From NCBI GenBank assembly GCA_034440615.1, contig JAOTOM010004327.1, positions 62,001 through 126,000 on the forward strand: a stretch of 64,000 nucleotides of DNA. The letters are read 5' to 3'. Positions 44,561-56,292 of this stretch are shown piece by piece; position 1 is the stretch's first letter; every line of letters starts with the position of its first letter. A model generated the notes under the pieces. It saw only the letters and a list, made by a program, of their open reading frames with translations. It did not search any database and was not told where the DNA came from. The stretch is from Ashinkailepas kermadecensis. Lineage: Eukaryota; Arthropoda; Thecostraca; Neolepadidae. Made by a program: the position numbers and the translations under genes.

Positions 44561-45639
44561 GCACAGTCTCCACCTGAATGGGTGGGCTGCGAGCTCTCGA
44601 GCTGAAAAGCGCCGTGGCCGTCCCGGGTGGGGCTGGGAGTGGGCCGGCGGCGGGCCGGAGGCGGGCCGGGAGTGGGCGGGAACGGTCTGGACTCTCTGCG
44701 AGCTGACCAGCGCGGTGGCCGTCTCCGGCGGGCCGGCAGCAGGCCGACGGTTTCATTATTTGCCGGCGTCGGCGGGGGGGGGGCCCGGATCAGCGCCACT
44801 CTCATCCGGTCATGCATAAATCACTGGCGCTCGACCGGCAATGGGCCGCCGGAGAGCACGCGACGAACGCGCGCCGCGCCGCGTCAGAAGCGGCGCACTG
44901 TGTGCCGGACCGACGGGGGGTCGGTCGTCGGCGCCGACGGCATGCAGCGCGCAAAATGAGATCATGATCGGCCGGTTCTGCGGAATCCAATTTTGCGCCG
45001 AGATTGGACGCGTTGGTCGTTCCGGCGCGTCGGCGAACTCGCGCGGCGGCGGCGGCGGCGGCGGCGGCGACACGCGGTTTGCCGGCTCCGAGAGGCGGCG
45101 CCGGACCCGTCCGCGAAGCGCCGTCGGTCCGGCAGAGCGGCGATCGTCCATCGGAAGTGTCGGCCGCTGGGCGGTGACGCGGCGCCCGAGGCGGCGGAAG
45201 TGCCCATCAGGGCGAGAGCCGTGCACACCCAGCCGCGGCGCCAGCGCGACGGTCTTTTCCGGGCGGCCGAGTGTGTCGACTGGTCGCACGATTGATTGAA
45301 CGAGGTCATGGCACTGGCGCGGCGCCGTCGGCTGATGACCCGGCGCCATCGGCTGATGACCCGGTGCGAGACACGACGCGACCGAATCGACCGTCGCCGG
45401 CCCCACCGGAAGCCCCCCCCGCGCCTGCAGCGTTTCCCAGTATAGAAGCGGCGTCATCTCGCCACCCGTCCGTCCGTGCGCCGACGGTCGCCGTGCAACG
45501 CGCAGTGCAGGCGTGCCTCGAGACGGGCCTCGGAGTCTTCGTTCTGGCGGCGGCATCGATCTTCAGCCCTGACGGCTGCAGCGAGCATTATCGCGACCCT
45601 GGCGAGCGAGCAGCTGACCTGTCCCATGGGCCGAGCTGC
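44561..45639. promoter_or_regulatory. large CpG-rich island, candidate regulatory region
   Basis: About 1 kb dense in CpG, including a degenerate 11-bp GC repeat (44630-44695), an eight- or nine-G run near 44775, (GGC)n at 45043-45067 and a duplicated CGGCTGATGACCCGG at 45328-45362. A 248-aa minus frame (44810-45556) is arginine-, proline- and alanine-rich and has no recognised domain; I attribute it to composition. Confidence 0.3.
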
Positions 45640-45765
45640 GCCGTACTCGAGACGGTCTCACGTCAGGAGACTGTCCCATGGGCCGAGCTGCACTGCACCC
45701 AAGACGGTCTCACGTCAGGAGACTGTCCCATGGGCCGAGCTGCATTGCACTCAAGGCGGTATCAC
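45640..45765 (+). repeat. about 59-bp tandem repeat, 2.5 copies
   Basis: GACTGTCCCATGGGCCGAGC followed by TGCAYTGCACYCAAG and CGGTCTCACGTCAGGA recurs at 45605, 45669 and 45721 with small length differences. Confidence 0.85.
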
Positions 45766-46430
45766 GTCGGGGGAAGCCTGGATACACACAAGCACATCAA
45801 AACCCAGAGAGAGAAGGCCGGCAATGCCGACCACGAACCGGGATGGAGAAGATAAATACAGTTGTTTGGAGAAAGGGGACTTAGGTAGACAGTGGAGTTC
45901 ACAGGCACTGATGCTGCTTGTATTATGCCCTGTATTATGTACATAATACTTTCTCAAACAACCCTTCAGTGAACTTTGGCGCCTGAGATATGTTTTCCAC
46001 ATGATGTTTGAATTATTGCTTCACATCGTCAAGTATCTCAATTAGTTCTGCTTCATGCTGATGTGCGTTGTGAGGTTCTTTTGCCATTCTGCGATATGCA
46101 AAACACAAACTGTACTCATAATTTGATTTAAAGCAGCTACTAACATCTACTTGGTATCAAATAAAACTAATGAAAACACCGGCGAAATGAGGATGACACA
46201 TATTCCAGTGGAATGATGGACGGAGGCGTAATATGCCTGAAGGAACTCGTTGAACTATTCGAAATTAGGTTCATCAGACATCACACATTCCACAAACAAT
46301 AATTATTTGCAGTGTTCCGAACACGCACGCTACAGCATACCAACGGTGGCATGCGATGCGATCGTACCGACTTCCCAATGTCATCAGTCAACGTTCGTCG
46401 TCCACGTCGCAGCTCGGTGTACCTGCCGGC
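45766..46430. other. unique AT-balanced sequence
   Basis: No recognised gene or repeat. Confidence 0.3.
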
Positions 46431-47017
46431 GCCCGACCTCTTTTAATGCAGGCACCAGCAGCGCCCGAACAAAGCTGGCGACCAAATTTATTGTGGCATG
46501 TCGTGCGGTGGCGATGATTTGTGGGCGCGGTGTAGCTGGGGTCGCCTGAGCGATCGGCGAGGGGCCGCGCGACGGTCACCGGCGCCCGTCGGCCGCCGAC
46601 CGGTGCCGGCGCGTCCAGTTCCCACGCCTGATGGCCGCACTAATTATTCACTCAGCTGGCGCTCGAGCGGCGCTTCCGCCGCCGCCGCCGCCGCGTTGAG
46701 CCGGGCGGGCCGGCGCTCCCGTTCCTCGTCGCCGCTTTACGACGGCCCGCTGGGAAACCGGCTGATTGAGGGCGGTTTGTTGAGCCGCAGCCGCAGCCAC
46801 AGCGCAGCGCAGCGCAGCGCAGCGCGCCCGAACGGTGCGCGTCGCGTCGCACGTGTTCATGCCGAACAAATGAGGCCGTTCCTCCTGTTCGGCGGGTGGT
46901 TGGGTCGCTCGCCGGCGTTTCGTGGGCGGCCGCCGCGGGGTGTGCGCCGGTGACGAAACGCGGGCGGACATCGCTATTGTGTCAAACGGCACGCACATGT
47001 CAGTCGCCATTGCACGC
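46431..47017. promoter_or_regulatory. CpG-rich island, candidate cis-regulatory region
   Basis: GC-rich with AT-rich words (CTAATTATTCAC, CAAATTTATTGTGGC, GATGATTTGTGG). It includes the inverted near-copy (46505-46523) of a 19-mer from the 19.97-kb island. (GCC)n lies at 46678-46695 and (GCAGC)n at 46796-46822. Regulatory function is inference. Confidence 0.35.
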
Positions 47018-47700
47018 GGACGGTGTGACGTGGTGCGGTGACACGTCAGGGTGCGGGGAGGTCGCCATTTCACACGGTCACGGTGTGACATGGTGCGGTG
47101 ACACGTCAGGGTGCGGGGAGGTCGCCATTTCACACGGTCACGGTGTGACCTGTGCTGTCCGGGTGCGTAGGTCGCCATTTAACACGGTCACGGTTACTGG
47201 GTGACACGTCAGGGTGCGGGGAAGTCGCCATTTCACACGATCACGGTGTGACCTGGTGCGGTGACACGTCAAGGTGCGGGGAAGTCGCCATTTCACACGG
47301 TCACGGTGTGACCTGGTGCCGTGACATGTCCGGGTGCGGGGAAGTCGCCATTTGACACGGTCACGGTGTGACGTGGTGCGGTAACACGTCAGGGTGTGGG
47401 CAGGTCGCCATTTTACACGATCACGGTGTGACGTGGTGCGGTGACATGTCCGGGTGCGGGGAGGTCGCCATTTCACACGGTCACGGTGTGACATGGTGCG
47501 GTGACACGTCAGGGTGCGGGGAGGTCGCCATTTCACACGGTCACGGTGTGACCTGGTGCCGTGACATGTCAGGGTGCGGGGAGGTCGCCATTTCACACGG
47601 TCACGGTGTGACGTGGTGCGGTGACACGTCAGGGTGCGGGGAAGTCGCCATTTCACACGGTCACGGTGTGACGTGGTGCGGTGACATATCAGGGTGCGGC
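47018..47700 (+). repeat. 60-bp minisatellite, about 11 copies
   Basis: The unit contains GTCGCCATTTCACACGGTCA, CGGTGTGACCTGGTGCGGTG and ACACGTCAGGGTGCGGGGAG. Rows repeat in register. Each copy carries the inverted repeat GGTCAC-GGT-GTGACC (last base variable) and TGACACGTCA. One aberrant shortened unit lies at 47140-47200. Frames on both strands, such as minus 47138-47716, are read-through. Confidence 0.96.
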
Positions 47701-47926
47701 AGTGACGTCTAAGCACGATACATAGTTACATTATCAAATCAGGGTTGGCAAGTAGCATCTGTAAAACTGGTTCATACGGCGGATGAGAATAATTCCCGCA
47801 CGGTTGACCTTGGGTTCGTTTACCTTGGGTTCGTTTACCGCACATGCAGCTACTCATTAGGGCAGGCGGTGTCGCCGCTCCTTCACGCCGAGCGGTCACC
47901 GTGTAGCTGAAATCACAGGCAGCTGG

Positions 47927-47997
47927 CGAGATTCGAACCGAGGACCCTACCGCTATGATGTAAACGTGCTACCCATCACACTATCGCCACCTCTGAG
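47927..47997 (-). mobile_element. tRNA-like sequence, probable SINE fragment
   Basis: The minus strand has an A-box-like GATAGTGTGATGGGTAGCAC and a B box GGTTCGAATCT at tRNA-like spacing. The T-arm and anticodon stem pair poorly, so a functional tRNA gene is unlikely. A tRNA-derived SINE head or tRNA pseudogene is the best reading. No tail or target duplication was identified. It differs from the SINE at 14210. Confidence 0.5.
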
Positions 47998-48085
47998 CGA
48001 CTTCCCTCTGCGTTGGATACACTGAAATGGCATCGAATATAGGTGGTGGACCCATGACTCATGCTACAATGGCGAAGCTCGAACG

Positions 48086-48652
48086 TTGTTAATACCACAA
48101 AGCGGGTGTTTTGCACAGCTGAAGAGGTGCAAATTTGTGGAAGGATTGAGAGGCGCGCTCAACCAGGTTTCACCGAGCAGTCGTGGAGCATGTCCCAGGG
48201 GTAGTGTAGAGGCGCTCAACCAGGTCTCAATGCGCAGCGGTGGAATATGTTCCGGAACTACTCCCCGGATGATAACTTGGTCAACATGTCTGCAAGAAAT
48301 AGATCAAACAACATTAAAAAATACCCTTCAGCTATGTCGCGCATATTCCCCAAAGGGTACCATGGTCACCCTGATAGGCCTGATCGTACAAGCAGGTGTA
48401 GTATCTAGTACACTGCTTTGGGAAAGTGCTGACAAAGTCCAATTTCACCTTGGAAGAGGACGATTGATGACGCCTGCAGCATCACGCGTCGGGTGTATTC
48501 CGGTTGTGTTTTGGCAAACACCACGTCATCACTCTGGTATGCCAGTGATTTATCAACTGCTGATTGCCCGCGGTATTCGGTGTCATGCCGCCGGCAGCTT
48601 CATTAACGAAATGTTAAACATGCAATTATCTCCGCTAACCCTATTGGTGTGA
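48086..48652 (+). CDS. hypothetical ORF, 188 aa, unrecognised
   Basis: Open frame in unique sequence with no domain or signal recognised. An internal phrase ALNQVS occurs twice because of a short 50-bp near-duplication at 48155-48235. Probably spurious, listed because its length is above the local background. Confidence 0.12.
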   Translation: MLIPQSGCFAQLKRCKFVEGLRGALNQVSPSSRGACPRGSVEALNQVSMRSGGICSGTTPRMITWSTCLQEIDQTTLKNTLQLCRAYSPKGTMVTLIGLIVQAGVVSSTLLWESADKVQFHLGRGRLMTPAASRVGCIPVVFWQTPRHHSGMPVIYQLLIARGIRCHAAGSFINEMLNMQLSPLTLLV

Positions 48653-48659
48653 GATGACA

Positions 48660-51600
48660 TTAGAAGATTTGACTATTTGTGTTTCAGTTGTACGCTCTAA
48701 TCATGTCTGGGCGTAGCCACAAAGGAAGCAATTATTGCGCTGTCAGATAGATCTGCATCGCCCCTGATTTATCGTCGATCAATGACTTCCAGCTTTAGTG
48801 TGTTCATTACATATGTAGTAGATATCTCTCTGTTTGATCTGAGCGGAGCGTTAAGCCGCACAGAAGCTCATCTGGAGCTGGCTCTCATGAGCATTGGATG
48901 AATTTCACGAAGGCGTTGTCTTGTGCATGCTCATTAATCACGCTATCTAGATATTTGTGTTCGGTCTAAGTGATAATGGAATTATATACAGCCTGGTAAC
49001 TTGTTGACCCACTTCCCTTCATTGTTCCCACATGCGTCAGGATAATTTTTTTAACGTCACGGTGCATATTTAGAGACGTGCTCGCAATGTGCGGTAAGAA
49101 CTCATGCGGTATGACAATATGTCCTGCCCTTGCGGTGCGAGTGTCAATGAGACCCCGCCAACGGTTGCATTTCATTTTAAAAATTGACCTCTGACATTGT
49201 ACCAGGCCAGATAGCTGGATGCGGTGAGCATCAGACATAGCTTCATCCTGAATCACACCAACGCAAAGACAAGACACAGACGTATATTCCGGCCATCCAC
49301 AATAGACTCGTGGCTATTACAGCCTATTGTCGAGTTTTAATTTAGTCACAGGCGCACATGAAAACATATAACAATTGTTCATACCAGCGACACTGAAAGA
49401 GTCAGCAGGTACGGAAAGCCCAACATTTGTCTTGTTCTTCGTAAGTTTCAAACAGAAAACGTCCCAACGCTTCGTGTCTGATCTTTGCAAAATTTGTCTT
49501 TAAAATAAAGAAGAATGTACCACCTGTGTTAACCACGACCGCGCCATTACCGGCTCTGCGGACAGACGTCTGCTGTCCGATACTGTGCATGCAGCACGAC
49601 AGTCCTTTAGCCCGCCTGCTATTTTATTGGTGTTTGAAGTACAACTGGCATGGTGTGAAGCACAAGCGTGCTTTAGTATGTCCTAATGTGACCACCGGGC
49701 TATCAAGTCAATTGGAAGCCCGCTCCGAGAATGCAATCACTGATGGCTAACATTGGATTAAAATATATATTGTTCCAAGCACGGAAATGAACTTCGTCAT
49801 GTGATGTCGTTGTCAGACGTACTAGAAATAACAGAACTAGAATTATTTAAATCATGCCTTATTGTGCTCGGTAATTGTATACTAGTGTTTTGCATACGCT
49901 TTGCATGTTGATCGTTTGCATTTGTTGGCATTTTGCCACAACATCCAACCATCTTTCTTCGAAGCGCAGACAGCACAGGGATTCCACAGCGCACCGTGCT
50001 TATCATATCATGATCCTTCCACGTGGACAATTCGCACGCTATTTCAACGTATGCAATATGACGGCCCTCCATCACTGGCCCAAGGAGGCTTACGGCAATC
50101 CTTAGCCACACGTATATCCCCGCGAGTTATGGCCCATTCCTCATGGAGCGTGCCGACGGTGATACCCTCACGATACAGCGTGACAGGCAAGCACCCGCGC
50201 ACGATGCATTGTGTCGCAACGTGCCAAGAACAATACATGTTGTCGACGGCTGTTGAGCTTCCATTGGCGTATTCTGGCAGGTGTCGCACTTACTTTGGAA
50301 AGCGGTTAGGTGTCGACAACGTCATGTGCACTTTGCAGATAGGCGACACCACCAGGGTGCTAGTATCTCTCATATGTCAGAATGGCGGCAATGTGGAATA
50401 ATTCAACGAGTGCCCTGGAAATTCACTGTTAATGTTAATATCAAGGGATCCAACCAACTTCGTAGCGAATGTGCCGTCGCTGCGGATCTAAATAATGCGT
50501 ATGCTCTGAAAACCCCACAGGAATAACGTGGGAATTGCGGGAGTCTTTTCTCAGCCATGTCTTACCTTTGTTATTTATTTAAAGGTATATTATGTTAAAG
50601 GATGCGAACATTTCATGTCAAATTCTGAACCACGACCTGAAGAAAAGAACACCACATCTTCATGGACGATTTTCCAACGTTGCCTGAAACCATTGGCATC
50701 ACCTGTCTACATTTCAGGAATTTAATATGGAAGTCTTGTAAACAAGGGTGACCTTGATGACTGACCAATCACTGGATTAGCGTCACTAACATTAACTTTG
50801 TGGCAATGAAAGAAGTGCAGTCCGTTGATGACAGGTGGACACTGTTAATTTTGTTGTGGGATTAGCATCTGACAATTGTGTTCTAAGATAAAGATGATCC
50901 CAAGTGAAAAATGGCATCAATGTTTGAGGGGATTCGGCAACAATTCGTCTCGCCTGTACTTGCTGGTGAGCAGCAGCACGCTACCGGCACCATCATTATA
51001 ATTAGTGGGGAATTAGTCTTAAGGATTTTATGTCACACAACATGATACGTGAATGGGACATAGCCATGGGTGGCAGTGTAGTAATTTTTTGGGTGGCTTG
51101 GCTCCCCGATCTGTGCTCCCCCAATAATTTAAATTGTATTATGGGCCCAATTGGCTGACCACCCTAATCAGTTCGGCCGTCCGATTCCCTCCATGTATTT
51201 GCCACCATCTATCGGTTTCACAAATTGGCGCCGCCCATGCACGTAACCCTCTCGAGACTCAAGGTTCAACACCCTCCCCCTGCCCCCCAGACACACACAT
51301 AACCAGCAGGGTAATTGTAGATCTAGTCCTAGAAGCCCTGATACTAGAGGGAGGGGTCAGCCTGTTTTCAAGGTCGATTATTTCGACGCAAGGACATGGG
51401 GGGGGGGGGATGCTGTGTTCTTCTGAAGGACGGGTTAGGCAGTTTCCTGTTCCTCTGCTAGCCTGCGACTTACGAAGTGACCACTGCGTACATACTCAAC
51501 AATGTTTTTTTTTCTTCAAGGAGGTAGCTTTAACAACCCACGATCAAAGCATAAGCATGGTCTACTTGGTGGAAGAAGGGGGAAATAGTGGCCATTTTGA

Positions 51601-52939
51601 ATTCATGGGGTGTAAATATTGATAGTGTCTATGTACCTCACTTTAGGTCTTGACACGCCCGTAAATGAGTGTTAAATTTGACCTCACTGTTTGAGTGGCA
51701 AAGCATGTCAAACAGTCAGGTAGCCCGATTTAAGCTGAGTGTTTAACGTGTCAAGCGCTGACCTCTATACTGCTGAATATGTTGCTGGTTCTCGTAGTCT
51801 AGAGTGTTCTTCTTCCTCATGCATCTTTTTATACGTGTTTCAGACCCTTGCGCACCCGAATTCGGTGTGCTCGGAATTTCATGGTGGCTAAGTGTTGAGA
51901 TGCGCACGTATGCCTTGTCTAATACTGTGCGGAGAAGCTTGCCTTAAGCTGGGCCATGGGCGGATGCAGGGGGAGGGGGTACTAGGGGCATGTGTCCTCT
52001 CGTGGAAAAGTTGGGAGGCTCGTGGAACCCCATGTGTCCCCTTCTGGCGGGGAAAGGCGCCCCCTCAGGAAGACTCGAGTGGCCACCAAATTCTTGAGTA
52101 GGTTGTGTATGGTTGGTTTAGCGGAACAACGTTTCCCAAGCAATGCTGTACATACAGGATACGAACCTTTTACTACAAACTCGGGACCACGACCCGGTAT
52201 CGGTGATGCTTCAAGAGCGCAAACATTCAATGATATTATCAGCTTGCCTTATAGCTATGCTATGCCTTATATTAGCTCATGATATGTCAGCACCATGCCA
52301 AATACAAACAGAACTGTTTAATTTTGAAGAAGTACAAATCATTAAGCTTTCTTTAAACCGAAGCTGCCATCTTTTAGGTCTCTATTCAGGATAAGTTTCC
52401 CTATTGTCTTTTTGGGGACTTAAATTTATTTTCAGCAATGGAGGGAACCAGGAACCGTTTACGTGCTCTGGAGATCGGGGAGCAGATAGTTCCTTTTATC
52501 CACACAAAGGAACTCTTAAAGGTTGTAACGAATCAAACTGTGTTTTTATTGATTTTTGGTAACTTCGACTTCCCGTCCGTTTTCGGCAGGTTTCAAGTGC
52601 ACGACAAAGCATCACGGCTGCAAAATACCACTTAGGCACACCGAAACCACGCTTTATTGGTAATATACGTAATCTATTTTATCTCTGCACATCTTCGGTT
52701 TGGAGAACGTACCACTACCTGACGTTATTACAGCTAAATAGTTGGAATGTGTGGCCGTTCCCATTTCAAGAAGACGTACGAGTATTTAAAGACAAACAGG
52801 CGGCCATTTGGCAGTGTCAAACAATCGATCAGCCTGACCTTGTGCCTTCCGACCATGGGCAAACTGGCGGCGGCTGGCTATCTTTAGCAGAAGCCGACGT
52901 TTGTCGTCACACAGCAGGATCGACAAGTAACGGCGCCGA
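48660..52939. other. long AT-rich unique stretch, no gene recognised
   Basis: Over 4 kb with frames up to 166 aa (49901-50401) and no recognised domain, repeat or RNA gene. G-runs lie near 51400. It holds the only large portion of the window free of tandem arrays. Confidence 0.35.
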
Positions 52940-53086
52940 CCGGCGCCTCGTTCCGGCTGCCACGACGAGCACGACGTATCGCTCCGGCTTTCACGTCGCG
53001 CACGACGTGTAGCTCCGGCTTCCACGTCGCGCACGACGCATCGCTCCAGGTTCCACGTCGAGCACGGCGCTTCGGCTCCGCCCCAG
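52940..53086 (+). repeat. 31-bp minisatellite, about 4 copies
   Basis: The unit contains CACGACGTATCGCTCCGGCT followed by TTCACGTCGCG, with 31-bp spacing at 52970, 53001 and 53032. It lies immediately upstream of the hammerhead-like motif. Confidence 0.88.
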
Positions 53087-53113
53087 ACCAAGCGCGACAC
53101 ACCGACTCCACTC

Positions 53114-53169
53114 CTGACGATGGCCCCTGGCCGAAACGTTAAGTAATAAAGTATAATCTTTAACGTTAC
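53114..53169 (+). ncRNA. hammerhead-ribozyme-like core, Penelope-like element 3' signature
   Basis: CTGACGA (53114-53120) and CGAAAC (53132-53137) are the two conserved core strands of a type I hammerhead. Between them GGCC/GGCC can form stem II with one extra T. After GAAA, ACGTTAA (53136-53142) pairs perfectly with TTAACGT (53160-53166) to make a 7-bp stem III. A convincing stem I is not visible, so activity is doubtful. The phrase CTGACGA..GGCC..GGCCGAAACG is known from Penelope-like retroelements, so this may mark the end of a decayed copy. No reverse transcriptase is found next to it. Confidence 0.45.
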
Positions 53170-53304
53170 TTTTGATGTCAACTCAGCACCTCCTGGTATA
53201 TTGAAGGTCGTATATTTTCTTTACACGCAATGATATATAATTGTAGCGCTCGTCAGCCGACACGAATCCGACAGGATTGTAAGACCGGTGTGCAGTCCGG
53301 ACCG

Positions 53305-53945
53305 GACCGGCAGAGAAGACCGTTTTGTGCAATCCGCAGGGAAGACAGGTTTGTTTTCGGCAGAGAAGACCGTTTTTTGTCGGAAGTGAAGACCAGTTTA
53401 TAGTCGGCAGGGAAGACCATTTTCTCGTCGGCAAAGAAGACCAGTTTTGTGGTCGCAGAGAAAACCGGTTTGTAGTCGACAGGAATGACCTGTGTGTAGG
53501 CGGCAGAGAAGACCGGTTTGTAGTCGCAGGGGAAGCAGGTTTGTATTCGGCGGGGAAGACCAGTTGGTAATCGGCAGTGACGACCAGTTTGTAGTGGACA
53601 AGGGAAGAACAGTTTGTAATCCGTAGGGAAGAACGGTTTGTAATCCGTAGGGAAGAACGGTTTGTAGTCGGTAGAGAAGAATGGTTTGTAATCCGTAGGG
53701 AAGAACGGTTTGTAATCCGTAGGGAAGAACGGTTTGTAGTCGGTAGAGAAGAATGGTTTGTAGTCGGTAGAGAAGAACGGTTTGTATTCAGCAGGGAAGA
53801 ACGGTTTGTAGTCGGCAGGGAAGAACAGTTTGTATTCAGCGGGGAAGACAAGTCGGTAACCGGCAGTGACCACCAGTGTGTAGTCGGCAGGGAAGAACGG
53901 TTTGTAGTCGGTAAGGACGAATGGTTTGTAGTCGTCAGGGAAGCA
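53305..53945 (-). repeat. 24-bp minisatellite, about 27 copies
   Basis: Plus-strand unit: GGGAAGAACGGTTTGTAATC plus CGTA, with variants ending GTCGGTA or GTCGGCA and GAC for AAC. On minus it encodes 8-aa repeats (FFPTDYKP or SSLPTTNR), with frames of up to 222 aa. Divergent copies form the left third (53305-53590); near-identical copies the centre. Treated as repeat, not gene. Confidence 0.95.
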
Positions 53946-55311
53946 TCCGCTTTGGAATCTGATATTTTTGTTCCACGCCGAACAAGATATTACGTTGAAA
54001 TTGTCCCCAGGACATTTAGCTTCCCTTCCCGACCCACGATACTATCACATGACGTGGGTTTTGATCGATGCGATCAGGTGAGGGAGAGAGCTCAGCGGAC
54101 AGACATCGCCTGGCTCATGACGGCAGCTTACCAGCTAAAAGCCAGCTTGATAAGGGTTTGTGTCATTATGTCAGATCGAACTGCCATTTAACCATTACAG
54201 AAGACGAAGCACCTGGACAAAGCCCTCGTGCCAGGATTAATCCAGTAGAACGGTGTACATTGCCCTTGAAGCTAGACGTTGCGAAAGTCAAATGATAACC
54301 ACTCAGGCAGTGTTCATTGCGTATCGTTCAATTCAACTGATGCCTGATTGCATAATCAATCACCAATGATAACACTATTGGACGATCTATATAAAGTTGT
54401 GCCTGCTCAAGTCGTCGTAATTATGAACTCTTCCAAACTGTTCCCATGTTTCGCCTAATTAAATCCATTCAATTGAAGGAGAGTGTCGATTCACGTCCAG
54501 CCCTCCCGTAGGAACGAGGTCTTTAGAAACTTGTACACCGTCAAGATGAAGGATACGTAGAAGTTTGACATGTGTTTGGCCGTACCGACCATTGATCACG
54601 CGATCAATGGCTCAGTGTCAATGAGGAGGTCACCCAATGTGACACATGCACTGAATAGCCGATTTGTTTAGCGCTGTTTGTGTTTGTATTTGCTGGAGCC
54701 GTTATTACAAGCGGGAGCGAGCGCAGCGAGTCCGAGCGAAGTGTTGTTCACATGTGATGGGTACACGTAACTGTATGAGCGACTACACAAGACAAGACTA
54801 CACGACCGTCATTAAACATTCGCGAAATAGTGTGGAATATACCACTTCCTGAACACTGAATAGACGTCCTTCACAAAGGATTATCGACATAGTGCTTCTT
54901 GATGTGTTTAGTCTTCATGCCTCGCTTCTAACAGTATCTCGTGCAGAAGTATGGTGCCTACGCTCACCATTACGGATTGTGATACCCAAACATATCGTGA
55001 CGCAATTCGAGGTAGAGGGATTAACTATGATGTGATCTGTAATACAATGCCATGTGTTTGTAGCATTATATGGCATTATTATAGTTATCGTTAATATTGG
55101 TATCCTAATGATAGATGCATCCCAAAATAAACGAAAAACATGCTATTATTACAAACTTGCTATGAACATGCTCTTGGCTCAAAATTGAGCTAGAAGGACA
55201 TCATATTTTAAATGACATGCCTAAGTCGATAACTTGTCGACATTCTACTCCACTCATTTCGACATGTCACACCTAACGAAAAATTTTAACACTGCTACAC
55301 GACCCAACCCA
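53946..55311. other. AT-rich unique sequence
   Basis: No gene, RNA or mobile element was recognised. The short phrase GCGGGAGCGAGCGCAGCGAG at 54711-54730 is the only GC-rich patch. Confidence 0.3.
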
Positions 55312-55520
55312 AACCGACCCGACGTAACCCGACCCGACCCGACCCGACCCGACCCGACCCGACCCGACCCGACCCGACCCGACCCGACCCGACCCGACCC
55401 GACCCGACCCGACCCGACCCGACCCGACCGATCCGATCCGATCCGATCCGATCCGACCCGACCCGACCCGACCCGACCCGACCCGACCCGACCCGACCCG
55501 ACCCGACCCGACCAGACCCG
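55312..55520 (+). repeat. (CCGAC)n microsatellite with a CCGAT block
   Basis: About 36-40 copies of the pentamer CCGAC, interrupted at 55429-55455 by five CCGAT units. Edge copies are degenerate. All frames read as TRPDP (plus) or GRVGS (minus) repeats. Confidence 0.98.
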
Positions 55521-55939
55521 ACTCGACCCGATCCGACGTGACACGACCCTATATGACCCGACCCGACTCACGCTTTTCATTGCTTAATGACTTATGATTG
55601 TGAAGAACCAGCAATTTGATTCCTGCACCATGCTAATTTAACGGAATTCAGAAGCTGCTCTATGTTTCCAGACGCTCACTGGTCGATCAACAAAGAAATG
55701 TAATTGTTCATGAAATGAGCGACTTTCGTGACTGTCCTACGCGTTTATCGACGCCGTCCGTGCGCACCGCCATCCTACGGATCTGAGAGGGGCATCGTTG
55801 GACACGCCATCGTCTATTTGATAAATCAGCAGTTTCAAACGTCTCGGATTCAATATTCCATAAGAAACGTCTTGTTCATTTTCGTTGTATTTTTAAGCGG
55901 CTGTCAATAATTGTGAAGCCTTGTACGTTTCAGCCAGCA
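55521..55939. other. unique sequence
   Basis: Nothing recognised. Confidence 0.3.
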
Positions 55940-56292
55940 GTCAAATTCAGTAGTTCACACCGCGTTAAATGGTACCCTACCCAGTATTGAGAGTGGACTA
56001 TCACTAGCTCATACACGATTCAGTAGTTCACACCGCGTCAAATGGTACCCTACCCAGTATTGAGAGTGGACCCCTATCAATAGCTCATACACGATTCAGT
56101 AGTTCACACTGCGTCAAATGGTACCCTACCCAGTATTGAGAGTGGACTCCTATCAATGGCTCATACACGATTCACGATTCAGCTCATCAGTGATTCATGA
56201 TTCAGCTCATAAACGATTCACGTTTGAGCTCATAAAGAATTCACGATTCAGCTCATAAGCGATTCACGATTCAGTTCATAAGCGATTCACAT
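55940..56292 (+). repeat. 73-76-bp tandem repeat (3 copies) grading into a 20-23-bp repeat
   Basis: The long unit contains TTCAGTAGTTCACACCGCG, TCAAATGGTACCCTACCCAG and AGCTCATACACG (starts 55946, 56019, 56095). From about 56160 only the terminal GATTCAGCTCATAA-type segment is repeated, about six times, so the short array uses part of the long unit. Confidence 0.92.

Noticed and set aside
45328..45362. CTGATGA words as hammerhead cores
   Set aside because: No GAAA strand or pairing stems follow; part of a short tandem duplication.
44810..45556. 248-aa minus ORF
   Set aside because: Arginine-, proline- and alanine-rich, no domain, overlapping equally open frames on the other strand; explained by CpG-rich composition.
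47927..47997. Functional tRNA gene on the minus strand
   Set aside because: T-arm and anticodon stem mispair at several positions; more likely a SINE or tRNA pseudogene.
51134..51622. 162-aa plus ORF
   Set aside because: No domain, low-complexity proline patch and G-run within; length is within chance for the region.
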